From Antedon mediterranea (lineage: Eukaryota > Echinodermata > Crinoidea > Comatulida > Antedonidae): 64,000 bases of DNA. This document shows, in pieces, positions 47,990-61,200 of this stretch. A program made the position numbers and the translations under genes. Within the stretch, counting starts at the first letter, position 1; every line of letters starts with the position of its first letter. Where the stretch lies: assembly GCF_964355755.1 (NCBI RefSeq), contig NC_092673.1, positions 5,895,001-5,959,000 of the forward strand, read 5' to 3'. The notes below the pieces were generated by a model, which saw nothing but the letters and a program-made list of their open reading frames with translations, was not told where the DNA came from and searched no databases.

Positions 47990-50900
47990 AAAGCTAAAAA
48001 CATACAAACAAATCATAACCTGTACAGTATGCTTTCAACAAATTTAGTTAAATGTCTATAGTGTGAAAGCACAAATTATCTGAACTGAAGCATACAAGAA
48101 TTATCTTTTTTTTATAGTAAACTTACTCTATGTACATTTTATATTCTGTTGTTATATAATTATTATTGCTTCTGATTTCTAGCGAGAAATGTATTTCAGA
48201 TGTTTTACATGACTACTAAAATCTGTATTGTATGTTGTTAAAGACAAGGTAAAATTATATACAACTGTAAAGCTATATGTCTAAATGTCTTAAATGTTTA
48301 ATGTCTTATTAATATGCATAGTAAGGAGATTCTCATAAACTAAAAGTCAATGAGTTGATTCAATACTCATTCAGTTAATTACACAGTATTTATGATCATT
48401 TATATTTTTTAAATTTCAGTTGATTTTTTAAAAAATTTGTTTTCATTGTGAAATAATATATCAGCTGTATTAAATTCAACCTGGTACCATGTAATCAAAT
48501 TAAACAAAAACTTGACACTAATAATATAATAATAAGTTTAGCAATTGCCAAAATATTGTCAAGATTATTTTAATCATTTTGACTTGCATTTCAATATGAC
48601 TGTATTTTGTAGAACGCTTTTTGTTACATTTTATTACATTATAAAACAATCAGGTGAATTGTTTCAACAAGGTACCACAATGTACAAAAACACTGGTAAA
48701 AGGAAAAGGTTTAGCAATTTAGCCAATATATAATTGTGTTTATCTTTGATAATGATTTATAAATTTTACTTACAGTTTTCATATAATCTTGATGGAATAT
48801 GTTGTCATACTGTTAACTAGCATGCTACATGGTGCTACAATTGGAGCATAAATAAAAAAGGAAACATGAAAGTGGCCTATATTAGGCCTATATTATATTT
48901 TTTCAAGTAATAAAGGCAAAAGTTTACATAGAAATGTAAAAACGGATTATCTAACCTTGTATATAAGATCACAATAAGATTTATAATAGAAATATATAAC
49001 ATATTTAAACTTGTTTATCTCAGTAGATCAATTTTAATATGCCAGAATCTGATACAACATAATGCATGGATTTACCAAGCCAAGCTCTCTATCTTAATGC
49101 TATATCATCAGATATACACATGTTTTATTAGCTGCTTTGATGTTTTTGGTTGCAACTATTTTTCGATGCTAATTTATTATAATTATTTGTGTGTGTTGAA
49201 AGCAATAAATTGATTGATGTATTATATTTTCTTATTTTTTTTAATGTATTTTTAAATAATTAATGGGGGCATGAGATTACTATACCTTCATCCAGTTCGG
49301 GATTTATGTTCGAAATAATTCAGTTCTAACATAAACTAATGGATAAAAGGGAATTAAAAGGTGCTGGTATCAGACGTGCGGTTTAGGAGGAGATAGAGGA
49401 ACAAATTTTGGCTTAGTGCTATTATATTATAGATATTTAATTCTTAAACTGTGAATTCATTTGGATTCATTTAAAAAAGCGAAGTATCTTCTTTTAAGCC
49501 CTTATTAAGACTTTGATTTGGGTGTTTATAGCATCCTTTTGAGGTTTTCCAACCAGCGAAGACCTAGCCTAGCTAACACAGAACATACTCCATCAAGCCA
49601 GCATCTACAGAGGTCTATGCGGCCTAGGATGAAGCTTACCATTGTAGACGTGTTAAACACATTTAATAACTGGAGGGAAGACACTTTTGTACAACCATCA
49701 TGTGAATATGTTACAAAACTGCTCTACGGTAAACTATGTATCTACATGGAGTAAAGAATAATTCTTATTTTTTACTCCATGGTATCTATATAAATATAAG
49801 GTAGCTTAATATGTTCAACCCAAGCAAGAAGAGCAGACAGCAAACTGACCACTATCAGAAATGTTCAAATGGTTTTCACAATATTGGCATTATGCTGAAG
49901 ATTTACCTTATGACAACATAACTTGGCTCAAAGATTATTTGGCAAACATCTCAGATTCTATCAATTCAGTGATTACACCTATTGTTGTAAATGAAGTAGT
50001 ATTTCCAGTCATATTGTTAAATCTGTGAAAAAACAAACGAAATGGGTTGATTAGTGGAGAAAAACAAAACACATTGCAAAGTAAGTATTACAATAATTTT
50101 TGTTATATTTGAGAATGGTAATAAGAAATGTTTCCAGAAATGCACTGTTAAAATGAGTTGGTACTGTAGTATACCTGTAGGCCTACCCATGGACTGACAA
50201 GGGAAAAACACCGAAGAAACCATGACACTCATACATATCCAGGTACCACACAAGATCTCTGCAAATGAATATTACATTTGTTTGCATAAAATAGAACAGA
50301 TTTAAAATGTAAACAAAATTCTTGGTATATAAGGCTAAAATAATGCTCTTTTATGCTGAAGCACACATTGGTACATTGATAAATTAGTACTGTATAGACA
50401 TAAAATTTAAAAAAATATTACAACAATTGAAAAGAAAAACAATTAGTTAGCTAGTAATATAGCTCAGATAAGAACATTGGGATAGTGTCCTAAATCCTAA
50501 AAGATAAAATATTACAGATTGATTTAAAAAAAGCATATTACATTTTGTTTCTGTATTACTATGGCTTGTCATACTTTATAAAGAAAGTTTGCGTGACAAG
50601 TTCTATTAAAGTCCAGAGTTCACAACATTTATATCTATTATATCAAGACAATGTATTGTATTCAAGTTTTATGACACAGAAACCATTGTTAATGATACTT
50701 ATATTTATTGATGAGTAATATTCTATTTTGCGGGGAGTCAAAATTCCATGTCCTATATTTATATTTATTGTACCACTCATACTTCTAAATACTGTGATTT
50801 ATTTTCGCTAGATTATAGGAAGAACTAAATCTATCGCATCTTCTATTACAATACGTTTCAGTTTAATCCAACAAAAAGATATAAAAGTAAGTGGTAATCC

Positions 50901-51328
50901 TATTTTAATAATAGAATTTGTCTTGTTGCTGTAGTTGTACTTGTAGTGTATAAGCTGTAAATAAAAACCTTAGAATGAAGAAATTTGCTTTAAAATAATA
51001 TTAAAAAAATAATAGACTAATAATATGTTGTAGAAGATTGATGTAAAAAAAATTTAACACATTAAAAGAAATCAACATATAAAAAAATGCAATTTGAATT
51101 TTGAACTGGTAGAGATCATATTGATTTAAAAATGTAGGCCTTATTAATTACTGTACCTGTATTAAAATATTTATATTATTAACTTTTTAAACTTTTTAAA
51201 TTCTCATAATACACCAACAATTGATGACTTGTAAAAATTTCATGAACAATACCATAATATATAATAGGTAATACTCAATCTAAGTATTATTGTAGCTATG
51301 AATGATTATGTGTGTACGTTTTTTAGAA
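47990..51328. other. Intergenic DNA between two TRIM genes
   Basis: The first 160 bases are the 3' UTR shared with the pseudogene. 50600-50720 resembles 43560-43730. A 55-codon ATG ORF at 49861-50028 (MFKWFSQYWHYAEDL...) and a 78-codon ORF at 49518-49754 have no recognisable domain and weak support. No other feature is seen. Confidence 0.4.
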
Positions 51329-52872
51329 ATGACAACAAAACAAGAATTTGTAAAATTTCTTGCATGCTTAAGTGATAAATATGAAGGTGAGAAACGCTTG
51401 TGGCTAAGACTTCTGCTGAATGACCACTGCTCTGGAGAGGTTTTAAGTAGAGAAGATGTCCCAGCACTTGAATGGTTTAATGAACTTGAAAGCAAAGGTT
51501 ATATTCAGAATAACCCTACTGATGTAGAAATTCTGTTGGACATTACTAAAGTAACTGAAATGAAGGAAGCGATAGATTTAATCAAAGAGTTTAAACTGAA
51601 GCATCCAAACAACAATGAAGAGTACAACTTCACCAAGGGAAAACCAATAACAGAATATCGCAAAAGACTCTTCATGGCTTTAAGAGAAAATACTACAAAA
51701 GTATCAAACATGCTTGCCTATTACAGCCTTGGTCATCACAAGTTCAATACTATTTGGGATTTCGTATTCATCCTGGAGAGGGATAAACTTCTGGTGGATG
51801 AAGAGAAGCCAACAGAACGTTTTGCAAAACTTCTCGATAAAAAAGCAAGTGACTTGTTTTTGGGTAGGCCTACAGAAATTAGGAAAGTGAAGAGAAAAGT
51901 TAGCAATCTTGCTAGAAAAACAACTGGAAAAGTGGAAAAGACCAGGATTATGAGTGATGGTAAGTATTATATTTAAAAATAACAAGTTCTATAAACAATT
52001 CACTGCAAGCAATAAATAGATCTTTGAATATTGTATGTTGCAGTACAATCTATATAATTTTAATTTGTTAATGTAAACTATTTTAGAGTGCATATTTAGT
52101 CTATAATGTACTTCATCACATGATAAAGTCATAAATATGGCTTTGATAGTGTTGTATGCAATTTATCATATTTGGATGACACAATAACAAATTTTATAAT
52201 ATCCGTGATTTGCATATACAGTATCACATTGCTGTAAATTATTATTAGACCCTTATTTTTTTTTTTAGTGTTTTGATGATTATAGTTTGTTGCGTGTTAA
52301 ATTATCCCATTGCTTTGGTTTTCAAAAAACCATCTGTGTATATTTATTACTATATGGTTTAGTGAGCAAATAATGGTAAAGGTTTATTTTAAGCATTTTG
52401 TAGTTTCCCATGCATACAATGTTTTTTAGCACATTGCATATGCAAAATAAAAAACAACAGTTAAAAAAAAGGTAACAACTAGTTTATCTTTTTATTATTC
52501 CTATTACTCATTACAAAATAGAAAATTATTTTATCATATTTGTTTTGATACGCATTTTAACACCGTGTGGTAAGTATCCAACTAATATTTACACAAGTCT
52601 TCATAAGCCAATTTATACTGTACATAAGCAAATTTGCTTTAAAAATACAGAAAGAATCTATTTTGAAGTAGACAAAGTAGGGCTGTTCAGAATTGCATTG
52701 TAAAAATATTTTGATGGAAGTTTTACATTTATAGGCCTAACATGTAATGGAAGTTTTATTTTTATTTGCAATCTATATATAAATAATAACAACCCAATTA
52801 ATCTTTACAAGTAAGAATTTGTTTCAAATGAGGTCTTTTGACGCAACTTAATCAACAAAGAGTGCCACCAAA

Positions 52873-52903
<31 letters not shown>

Positions 52904-55202
52904 TATAACTTAATAAAGTGTTCTGCTGTCCATTTATTTTAGTAAATATTCATAGTTTCACTTATCATTTCTTTAGGCCAAACTGACAGACAAACTAAAA
53001 GTAGGCCTACTACTGCACCAGTAGTACTCAACGCTGACAGAAAGGTAAAATACCAAAGACTATGAGAGACATAGTACATCTTTAGATAATAAATGTGTTG
53101 ATAGGCAGCTGTTAATAATAATAAAAAAAGATGTATTAGAATTTAAAATAGATGTCTTAGAAGAAGCACATACACTGAAAAAATTAAATAAATTGTGTTA
53201 TATTTTACAGAAAACAGTATTTGACAGAGATTTGGAATGTCAACAAAGATTCACAAATACAAAAGCAACAAGTGGTAATCTACAAAATGATGAAAACAAA
53301 ATGGAAAGTAATAATGATCAACATGTTTGTAAAATTAGATCGGAAATACCAGACTCCTACTTAAATGATAATCAAGCGCAATATCATTGTACTGAGTGTG
53401 AAAGGTATCAGTGTGAGCAATGTATCCAACAACTTATTGATTTGTCTGCACTGAATTGCACATCAGATGCAAATGTAGATGGAAGAAGTTCACAAAAATG
53501 TTCAGTTCATACTGACAAAAAATTGGACTATTACTGCCTTACTTGTAAACTTATGGTATGTGAGGATTGCAAACATAATCATATTGATAGAAGTGATCAT
53601 AAGATGATACCAATAGAAACAGCTCTGAATGACATTAATCAAACTGTTAATAAAACTATAAAGATAGCTGAAGACGTTAAAGAAAAGCTAAATGAAAGAT
53701 TAGATGTTATCAGTAAAGAAAGATCAGAGCTTGAATCTAATTTTGAGTTAAGCAGAACATCGATTGAAACTCATAAGAATGAAATTATCAGAAAGGTGGA
53801 TGAGGAATCGAAGGTTATGATGGAAAAGCTTACACAGACTTATGAAAAACAAAGAGAAGTTATTGATATTCATATTAAAAGTATTGAATCAAAACTGACA
53901 CAAGTGAGCTCATTGATGGAATCTATCAATAAAATGATGAATAAACCACAAGAAACAGAAACTGTTACATCATACATGACAACTATCACTGATGTTGGGA
54001 ATAATGTTTTAGCAGATAAATCATTTACTGAAACAAGAATTGCACCAAAGTTTGTTCCGTCTCAAAGGCTGAGTGCGTTGATGAAACATGAAAGTGTTGG
54101 TAAACTTATGATTGTCAAGGTTAATAAAGAAGATTGGAACATTTCAGTCACAAAAGGACAGCCATTTAGTGTTAGAGTATCAAGTCTAGCAGAGAGTGAT
54201 GTTGGACAATTAACAACCACACTAACCAACTCATCAGGTGAGAAATCTCAGATTAAAGTAACACACAGAAAGGGAGGATACACAATAACAGGAATATGTG
54301 ATTTGGAAGGAGATTGGCACATGGATATCACTGATGGAGCTAAGTCACATGTCATAGGTTCACCAGTGAGTATCAAGGTGGAACCACTTGGACTTGTACA
54401 TACCACAAACATCATATCAGAGTATAAAGAACATGATAAAGAAGATAATGTAACAGATGTAGTATTAGATACTGATGGATGTATGTTAGTGTCAAGCTAC
54501 AGTAAAGACTTAATAAAGTTTGATCAATCAGGTGGCTTTGTTTCTAAAATACAAATACCACAAAATGTAAGTGTCAATTGCATGCATCAAATAGGCAATG
54601 ATCACATGGTGTATAGTGACACAATAGAAAAATGTGTTGTAATGTGTGATAATCAATATCATGAAATCAAAACCTTTGGTAAAGGAGTATTGCAATGTCC
54701 AGAAGGACTGACAGTAAACAAAAAAAGCAGGATCTTATATGTAACAGATCGTGAATGTCACTGTGTGTTTAAATACAATATTGATGATGGTAGACTATTG
54801 GGTCAGATTGGTCCTAAAGGTAGTAAAGCAGGTCAGATGAAACAACCATCAGATGTTGCAGTAACAAAGGATGGTTATTTGATTGTTGCCGATTTTGAAA
54901 ATGACATAATACAAATGTTTGATGATAATGATAAGCTGATAAAGATCCTTGTAAGCTCTGGTAAAAGAGGTGGTAAAGTCTTTTGTCCTCAGGGTATAAC
55001 TATAGATATGGATGGGAACATAATAGTATCCAGTAATCATAAGCTACAACTATTTGATCAAAATGGTAAATTCATTAAACGAATAGATAACAGAGTTGAT
55101 GGGTTGGATGTTCCATGTGGGATTGCTGTAATCTCCAAAAGACCACGAAGAGTGGCAGTTGCAAACCATGAAGCAAATAATGTAAAAATATTTAATTATT
55201 AA
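51329..55202 (+). CDS. DED-DED-two B-box-coiled-coil-filamin-NHL protein, degenerate RING
   Basis: Exons 51329-51959, 52977-53044 and 53211-55202 join in phases 1 and 0 to give 896 residues. The ATG is two bases after the acceptor TTTTTTAG. Two DEDs occupy residues 1-185, followed by a basic tail (KVKRKVSNLARKT). The linker is residues 211-233. Exon 3 begins like the RING copies (LEC, QQRFTN) but lacks the remaining zinc ligands, so the RING is not functional. Both B-boxes are present (CTECERYQCEQC; CSVHTDKKLDYYCLTCK, CEDCKH, DHKMIPIETA). A long coiled coil, the filamin-type domain and NHL repeats follow, ending KIFNY. TAGGCCTA-type inserts occur in exon 1 (51865) and the linker (53002). Intron 1 is about 1 kb with an (ATT)n tract at 52872-52901. 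This is the most complete B-box copy in the window. Confidence 0.9.
52872..52901. repeat. (ATT)n microsatellite
   Basis: About ten uninterrupted ATT units in intron 1 of the 51.3 kb gene. Confidence 0.9.
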
Positions 55203-57793
55203 ATTATATAATAATATACATGATATCCGCTCTGCTTTATGTCATGACTCATTTTTGTTAGTATTCAGCATAGCTGTCATACTGTAGCTAGTAGTATTAA
55301 ACAAATAAAGTGTAAAGCATTGTATATAGGCAGAGATGGAATGTGTTGCTGATGATAACAGAATGAAGATTTGAGGACAGAAATAAGAAAAAAACTGTCA
55401 GCACTATATGAATGCCTTTACTTGAAACATGCTACGTTTAGTCATTTGAACATAGTAGTAAAAAAATGTATACAATTTGCCAAAATTTCAGATAAGGAAA
55501 TAGAGCTAATTAAGTTAAAAGTTATACTGTATTATTAGTGTAATAACATTTCCTAACACAAATTAAACTATATTTGTATTAACTGTGTTTGCTGCTTTAA
55601 TTATGAAATAAACACTTCACTACTGCTGTATTGTATCTTACATTTTGTTTTAATTCAATTCAGAGATTTTAAATTCACAAGCAGAGATTACAATAATTGC
55701 ACACAGTAAAAAAACACATTAATATAAATATTCAGAAAAAAGAAAATAAAAATGAACAATGTAAATGATAATATATTTACAATTTTCATTATGACTTATG
55801 TTACATAAAGGCTTCAAATCTCTGCAGAGCTTGCAATGGAACTGGACAATCTTATACCCTTTTTTCACTATTGACTGGGAGAGGAACATGAGTTGAACTC
55901 GGAGGCAATTTCCGCGGAATGAACTCGAGTTGCACCCATTTACCCTACATTGATCCCCCAGTGTATTAATGTCAATCAAATCAGTACTGTGAGCGCACAC
56001 GTGGAACTTAACTGACTATGGTTTAAACTCTGGAACATATCGACAAATTTCATATGAAAACATAATATAGCTGATTTTACACACAATTTATTTAATTATG
56101 AATGTAGTCCAGTGTTAATTTTTCATTTTGGCTATTAAGATTATCATTGAATTATTGTTTTAAACATTAACAATTCGTTTTCTTTTAAATTAAAACAACT
56201 ATTTCCTCCTTGTAGTAATCTATATTGTTTAAAATATGTTTGTTCAGTATACAGTATCTGTTTCAGTAATTTGTATAGAAATTTTGTTCATAGAGACTTT
56301 TTGGGTGTCCTCTTACTAACTGGGGGTAATTCATTATACACATAGAGAAAAAGGCCTGGCACAGTGAATATTGGAAGTCTCCACCTACCACCAAATCAAA
56401 TTTAATAATTTCATAGAAAAAAAGCTTTTGAGGAGAGTCAATTATGGGATATGTTCGATTACAAGAAACAGGTTCAACTGAGTTGCTGCAATGAGCTAAG
56501 CTTGCTTGTGGGATGGGTCTTTGGTTGGTACTTTGTTTTTTAAAACATTTATAGATAGCTGGTGGTAGAATTGGGAGATGTTGGTAGAAATGGGAGCGGC
56601 CACGTCCACTGGATCCGCCCAAGACAAGAAAATGTGTAAAGGTAGAATATAATATTAAATATGAAGTTTTTTACAAAAACATAGCACAGAAATAACAATA
56701 AAAAAGACACTGCTGTAGCTATACACACAGGTTTTTGGTCAAAATAACACTAATATAGTATAAAAGACAAATATTTTGTGCTTAAATATTGCAGTAAAAT
56801 TAAGAATGGACGGAAAATGTACAGTTTTTATTTCAAATGCAATAACGTACATATAAAGATAAATATAAAACTGAACGAATAAAAGAATGGTTTGAAATTA
56901 TAGTTACTGTGGAATTAAGAATGGACGGAAATGTTATTTTAAAATGCAGTACTGGCTAAGAAACAAGGTGAACATGATATGCATAAATATTGAAAGTTAA
57001 TTAATATTATAAGTTAATTAATATTAAAAGTTAATTATATTCAAGTTTATTATTATATTAAAGTTAATTGTGATATTTTTGTACTTAAGTAGAAAAAAGA
57101 CAATATTTATAAAATGTGTATGAAATAAAATTAAACATCAAATTGAGCACACAAACTTGTTGTAACTAAATGCAATTGAAATCTTAACCATTTAAACATG
57201 AGTAATAAATACATCTACAACTTTCCCAAAATCAGAAACCTTTGACAAAACAAGACTGGCCCAAAATGTTTTGGTTTTTCACAAATCTGAATCCAATTTT
57301 TTTTTTAAAGTACAGAAATAATTTAAAACTTCTGGTTTCTACCTTTTGGAAGTCCAACATTGGGAGAATTGAGAATGATATCAATCGTTTTTATGATAAT
57401 TATGTTATAAAACAACTTCTAATATAAATGTATAATATACATATTTGTATGTGTACAGATATTTGTTAGTAAAAATACATAAACTCTGGTATTGCCAAAA
57501 TGCATTTGTTAAATTATAACATTAAAAATGTTTTCCTTAATAAAAAATAATATATATTTTACACAAAACTATTGATAATACGTATAATAATCATAACGTA
57601 TAAAACAACATATATTTCAGATGAATAAAACACAACTTTTTTATAAAATGATGTTAATATATAACACAAGAAAATGGTTGATAAATTAAAGGTCAACTCT
57701 GGGTGGTAATTGTTTTTTTTATATACAAATGATAATGTATTATATATGATCAGCGACCAGAATAAAGAAATTGTAAAAATTTTCTCCTAATGC
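55203..57793. other. Intergenic DNA between convergent genes
   Basis: AT-rich. Short GTTAATTA/TTAATATT repeats lie at 56993-57070. A 119-codon minus-strand ORF at 56263-56622 has no recognised domain and codon-poor flanks. GAATTAAGAATGGACGG recurs near 56800 and 56910, so a segment of about 115 bp there is duplicated. Nothing else is supported. Confidence 0.4.
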
Positions 57794-58116
57794 TTAAAGA
57801 TGTATTGTCCCCTAAAAACATGAAAAATGAAGATTAATAAAATCAGATTTTAAATAGGCCATTTTGCAGTTTTAATAAAGTTATTCACAAAAAAACAACA
57901 AAAATATTTATTTCACTTAAAAGAAGACAAAATAAACAGTTAATTTTAACCAAAAACTCATTGTCTGACAGACAATTCTAGTATTTTTTTGAGGAAAATT
58001 TAATTTTTTTGATCCAGTTTTTGATTGCAGTGAATAAATATTGTGTGACATTAAAATGGCATATTCAACAAAAGATTTAAACAAATTATTTTTTCAGGGT
58101 GACAATATATCTTTAA
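57794..58116. mobile_element. TTAA-flanked MITE, 323 bp (copy 1)
   Basis: It starts TTAA-AGATGTATTGTCCCC and ends GGGTGACAATATATCT-TTAA (58113-58116), with near-inverted ends. It lies just downstream of the stop codon of the minus-strand receptor gene, so it may be within its 3' UTR. A second copy is at 63686-63966. Confidence 0.6.
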
Positions 58117-58229
58117 ACCCAGAGTTGATCTTCAGGAAAATGATGTTATTATGTTTGTTAGAAATAATTTGAATGACATAATAACAATGAAAACAAAAAA
58201 TAAATGTATAAAATGATGATTTGACGTGA

Positions 58230-61200
58230 TCATAATGTTGTGCGTTGTTTTGAAATAATATATGATGTTGACTCATCAATAGGTGTTTGTTGTTCCTCTT
58301 CGTGATTCAAGAGAGACGCAATCGCTGCTAAGTTTTGCTGATGTATCAGGTTACCTGATGTCTGTGAAGAAAATGAAATATACAATTTCAAAAATCTGTA
58401 AAATAGTGAAGACTACAGTGTGCATGGACTAGAAAATTCCAGATTTACATAAATGATGCATAACCATCATTGTAATAACCTTGGTTTATAGGCATTACGA
58501 TAATTAACAAGGCATGCTTGTGGTAGTTTGTGTTAGAGAAGACACGTTTCTATGAGCACATCTTGCCTATAGCTCATTAACGCAGCTAACGTTTCTAATG
58601 CGGTGAAATCTTTTGTATAGCGGTGGGATACTTTGGAGATGCTCCCTTGTTTTGGTTGTATTCACTCAAAGAAACAGACAAAATGTAATTGTACTGGTAT
58701 GTAATCTGTTTAGATATTTTAGCAAACCATATTACAAAATGATGCTTGCTAAAGAAGACTCGGAATTTAGAAGCAGAAACAGTCAATTCAATTTTCTTGC
58801 AAGAAATGTGTATGTAAAGTATGTAATAGTGGAAATATTGATTTCATTTGATTTTGAATAAGCCGTTTATACTCAAATGAGATGGATACCTTCCACACCA
58901 TATCACAAACTTGTTCTACATAATTTCATTATTTAAATCCACAGACAAAAACACAATAGTACCACTCTTAAGATATGTTGTATCTACAATTGTATATAAT
59001 GTCAATTGTATCTATTCTAATGTTCATGGTAATTAACACTTGTATTGTGGGGCTAGCGGCCTGTATATACCTTATAATATCTTTCACTGGAAAGAAAAAA
59101 GGTAAGGAGTGAATTTCTTGCATCTTTTCTTCAGTGTTTCCATACATGTTCATCACAAATGTAATTTAAACTATACTTACTTCTGTAAACAGTAGATCTA
59201 AGTCATCTGGTGATGTAGGTTTTGTACCATCCACTCCATTCAACCCTGTTTAAAAAGGCAATTCTTTTTGTTAATATGTTATTTTAAAATATGTTTTAAA
59301 ATATTACTGAACTAATCATTTGCAGATTTTTACTTGTAAAAATTGAAAGCAGATTAGCTAGCGGAATGTTTATAATGTGTCCAAGAACATTCTTGCATTT
59401 TCAGTAATAACAGAGACTTGGTTCACAACAGAAGTGGAGCTGTAGTCATTCACATGCTTGCCATCTAATCCCCAAGTTCTAAGGAGCAATCCTGACCTAG
59501 TGTCAGAGGGGAACTCTTTTAACTCAACTCCCTATGCTTCGCCTTGTTTATAAGCACATTAAATCATAGTCTATTCATATTGTAATTGGCAAAAGCCAGA
59601 AAAATAGAGGTTTTAAGTTTTGGAAATGAAAACTTGTGTAACTAGAAAGCCACTCCGAGAGTGCATACCTCCGCCTACTGTAAAATTCTCCTACATCAGA
59701 TTTCTCCGGTAAAAAAATATATATATATATTTGTGTGTGTCTTGTGATTTACGCTAATTTCACTACAAGCAGGTGTATGCGAGTTTGGTGTAATGGTTAT
59801 GTAACAAGCCTTTCAATTAACAATAGCTTCAGTTGACTAACAATAGAACAGCAACGCGAAAATCAAACGAGTGAATTTGAAAAGAAATAGGTTTTGTAAA
59901 CTACTCGCATCAAAAAACGTGCACATTAAATCAAATTATATTTTAAAATTACAAATCACAAATTATAACTCTTGCCTCTTGTACAAAAATTAAGTTTTTT
60001 GGACAATTAGTTCTCGAGAAAATTCAATTTGTTACTTTTAGACTGCTCGCCAGCTTTTGAAAAATTCTGTCCTATCTTTTTAACACTAGCAGGCCTGAAA
60101 AGTATACTAAAAAGTGGTCCAGAATTGGGACCGTGGTCCAAAATGGTCCCAAAATTTAATGGAATGGGCCCTTGACCACATATCTATCTGTACATTCATT
60201 TTGGTAAAGACCTTGTAATTACTTTTTGAGTAATCCTGCTAACAAACAAACAAACAGACAAACAGACAGACAAACAAACACACGCGATCGATTACATATA
60301 CCTCCTTGGCGGAGGTAAATAACAAACTGCAGTAAACAAATTATGTATCATACCATTAGGAACAGTTGGTGTTATCCCCCTAGGCTTCTGAGGATTATAT
60401 AGATTTGGAGAAGCTGACTGAACTCTAGTAGGTTGAGGGGCTCTTTTTTGTTGCTGCCTCTGATTACCGCCATTAGATGTTGGTGTACTAGTAACCACAA
60501 CTGGATTGTTATCGCCAGGATACGAGTCTACAAATTGAACTTCTGATTTACCCTGAGGCCTGTTAAAAAAAACAATATAAAAAAGAAAAGTTTTAGATTC
60601 CCAGGTAATGAAACCGAGAAATACAGTAATGTATAAAGCAAGTCTACGAAAGTGACAAAAATGTTTTAAAAGTGCAAACTTAGATTCTTCAGCTTAATTT
60701 GGTAGTGTTACACTATCAACTTTCTGATTAATTGTGGACACAACTAATATCGATCAAAGCATAGAGATAATATCTCTATGATCAAAGTGATACACCTTGT
60801 CTTTACATTAGGTTAACCATAGAGATATTATCTCTATGGGTTAACCCTCATCTGATCATTGATTGACTTATTTACTTTTATTTGAATACAATATTAACAA
60901 CTACAAAATTTACTTACGTAGCACTTCCACTAGAACTGGATAACTGAGATGTCATGGCAACCTGGTCACTGACTGAACTTGCGCCATCTGCTGTTGTTTG
61001 TTCATTGGCTAATACTAAAAATACATCAAAAGACCGATTTAAGAGGCAAGACCTAGTTTTGAGTTTAGGGTCATTCAGGAAATTATCTCACACGCTCATG
61101 TGGTTCAAGGGTCTGAACAAACCAACTTTGTAGTCTTTTCAAACTAGAGACTAGCAGCAGATGTGATGGTAAATACGCCTAACAACATGATAATTCTTGC

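Noticed and set aside
49861-50028. 55-codon ORF MFKWFSQYWHYAEDL...
   Set aside because: Possible exon by composition, but without homology, splice context or neighbours I cannot support it as a gene.
56263-56622. 119-codon minus-strand ORF (GGSSGRGRSHFYQ...)
   Set aside because: No family recognised, single isolated frame, no supporting neighbours. It could be a transposon scrap.
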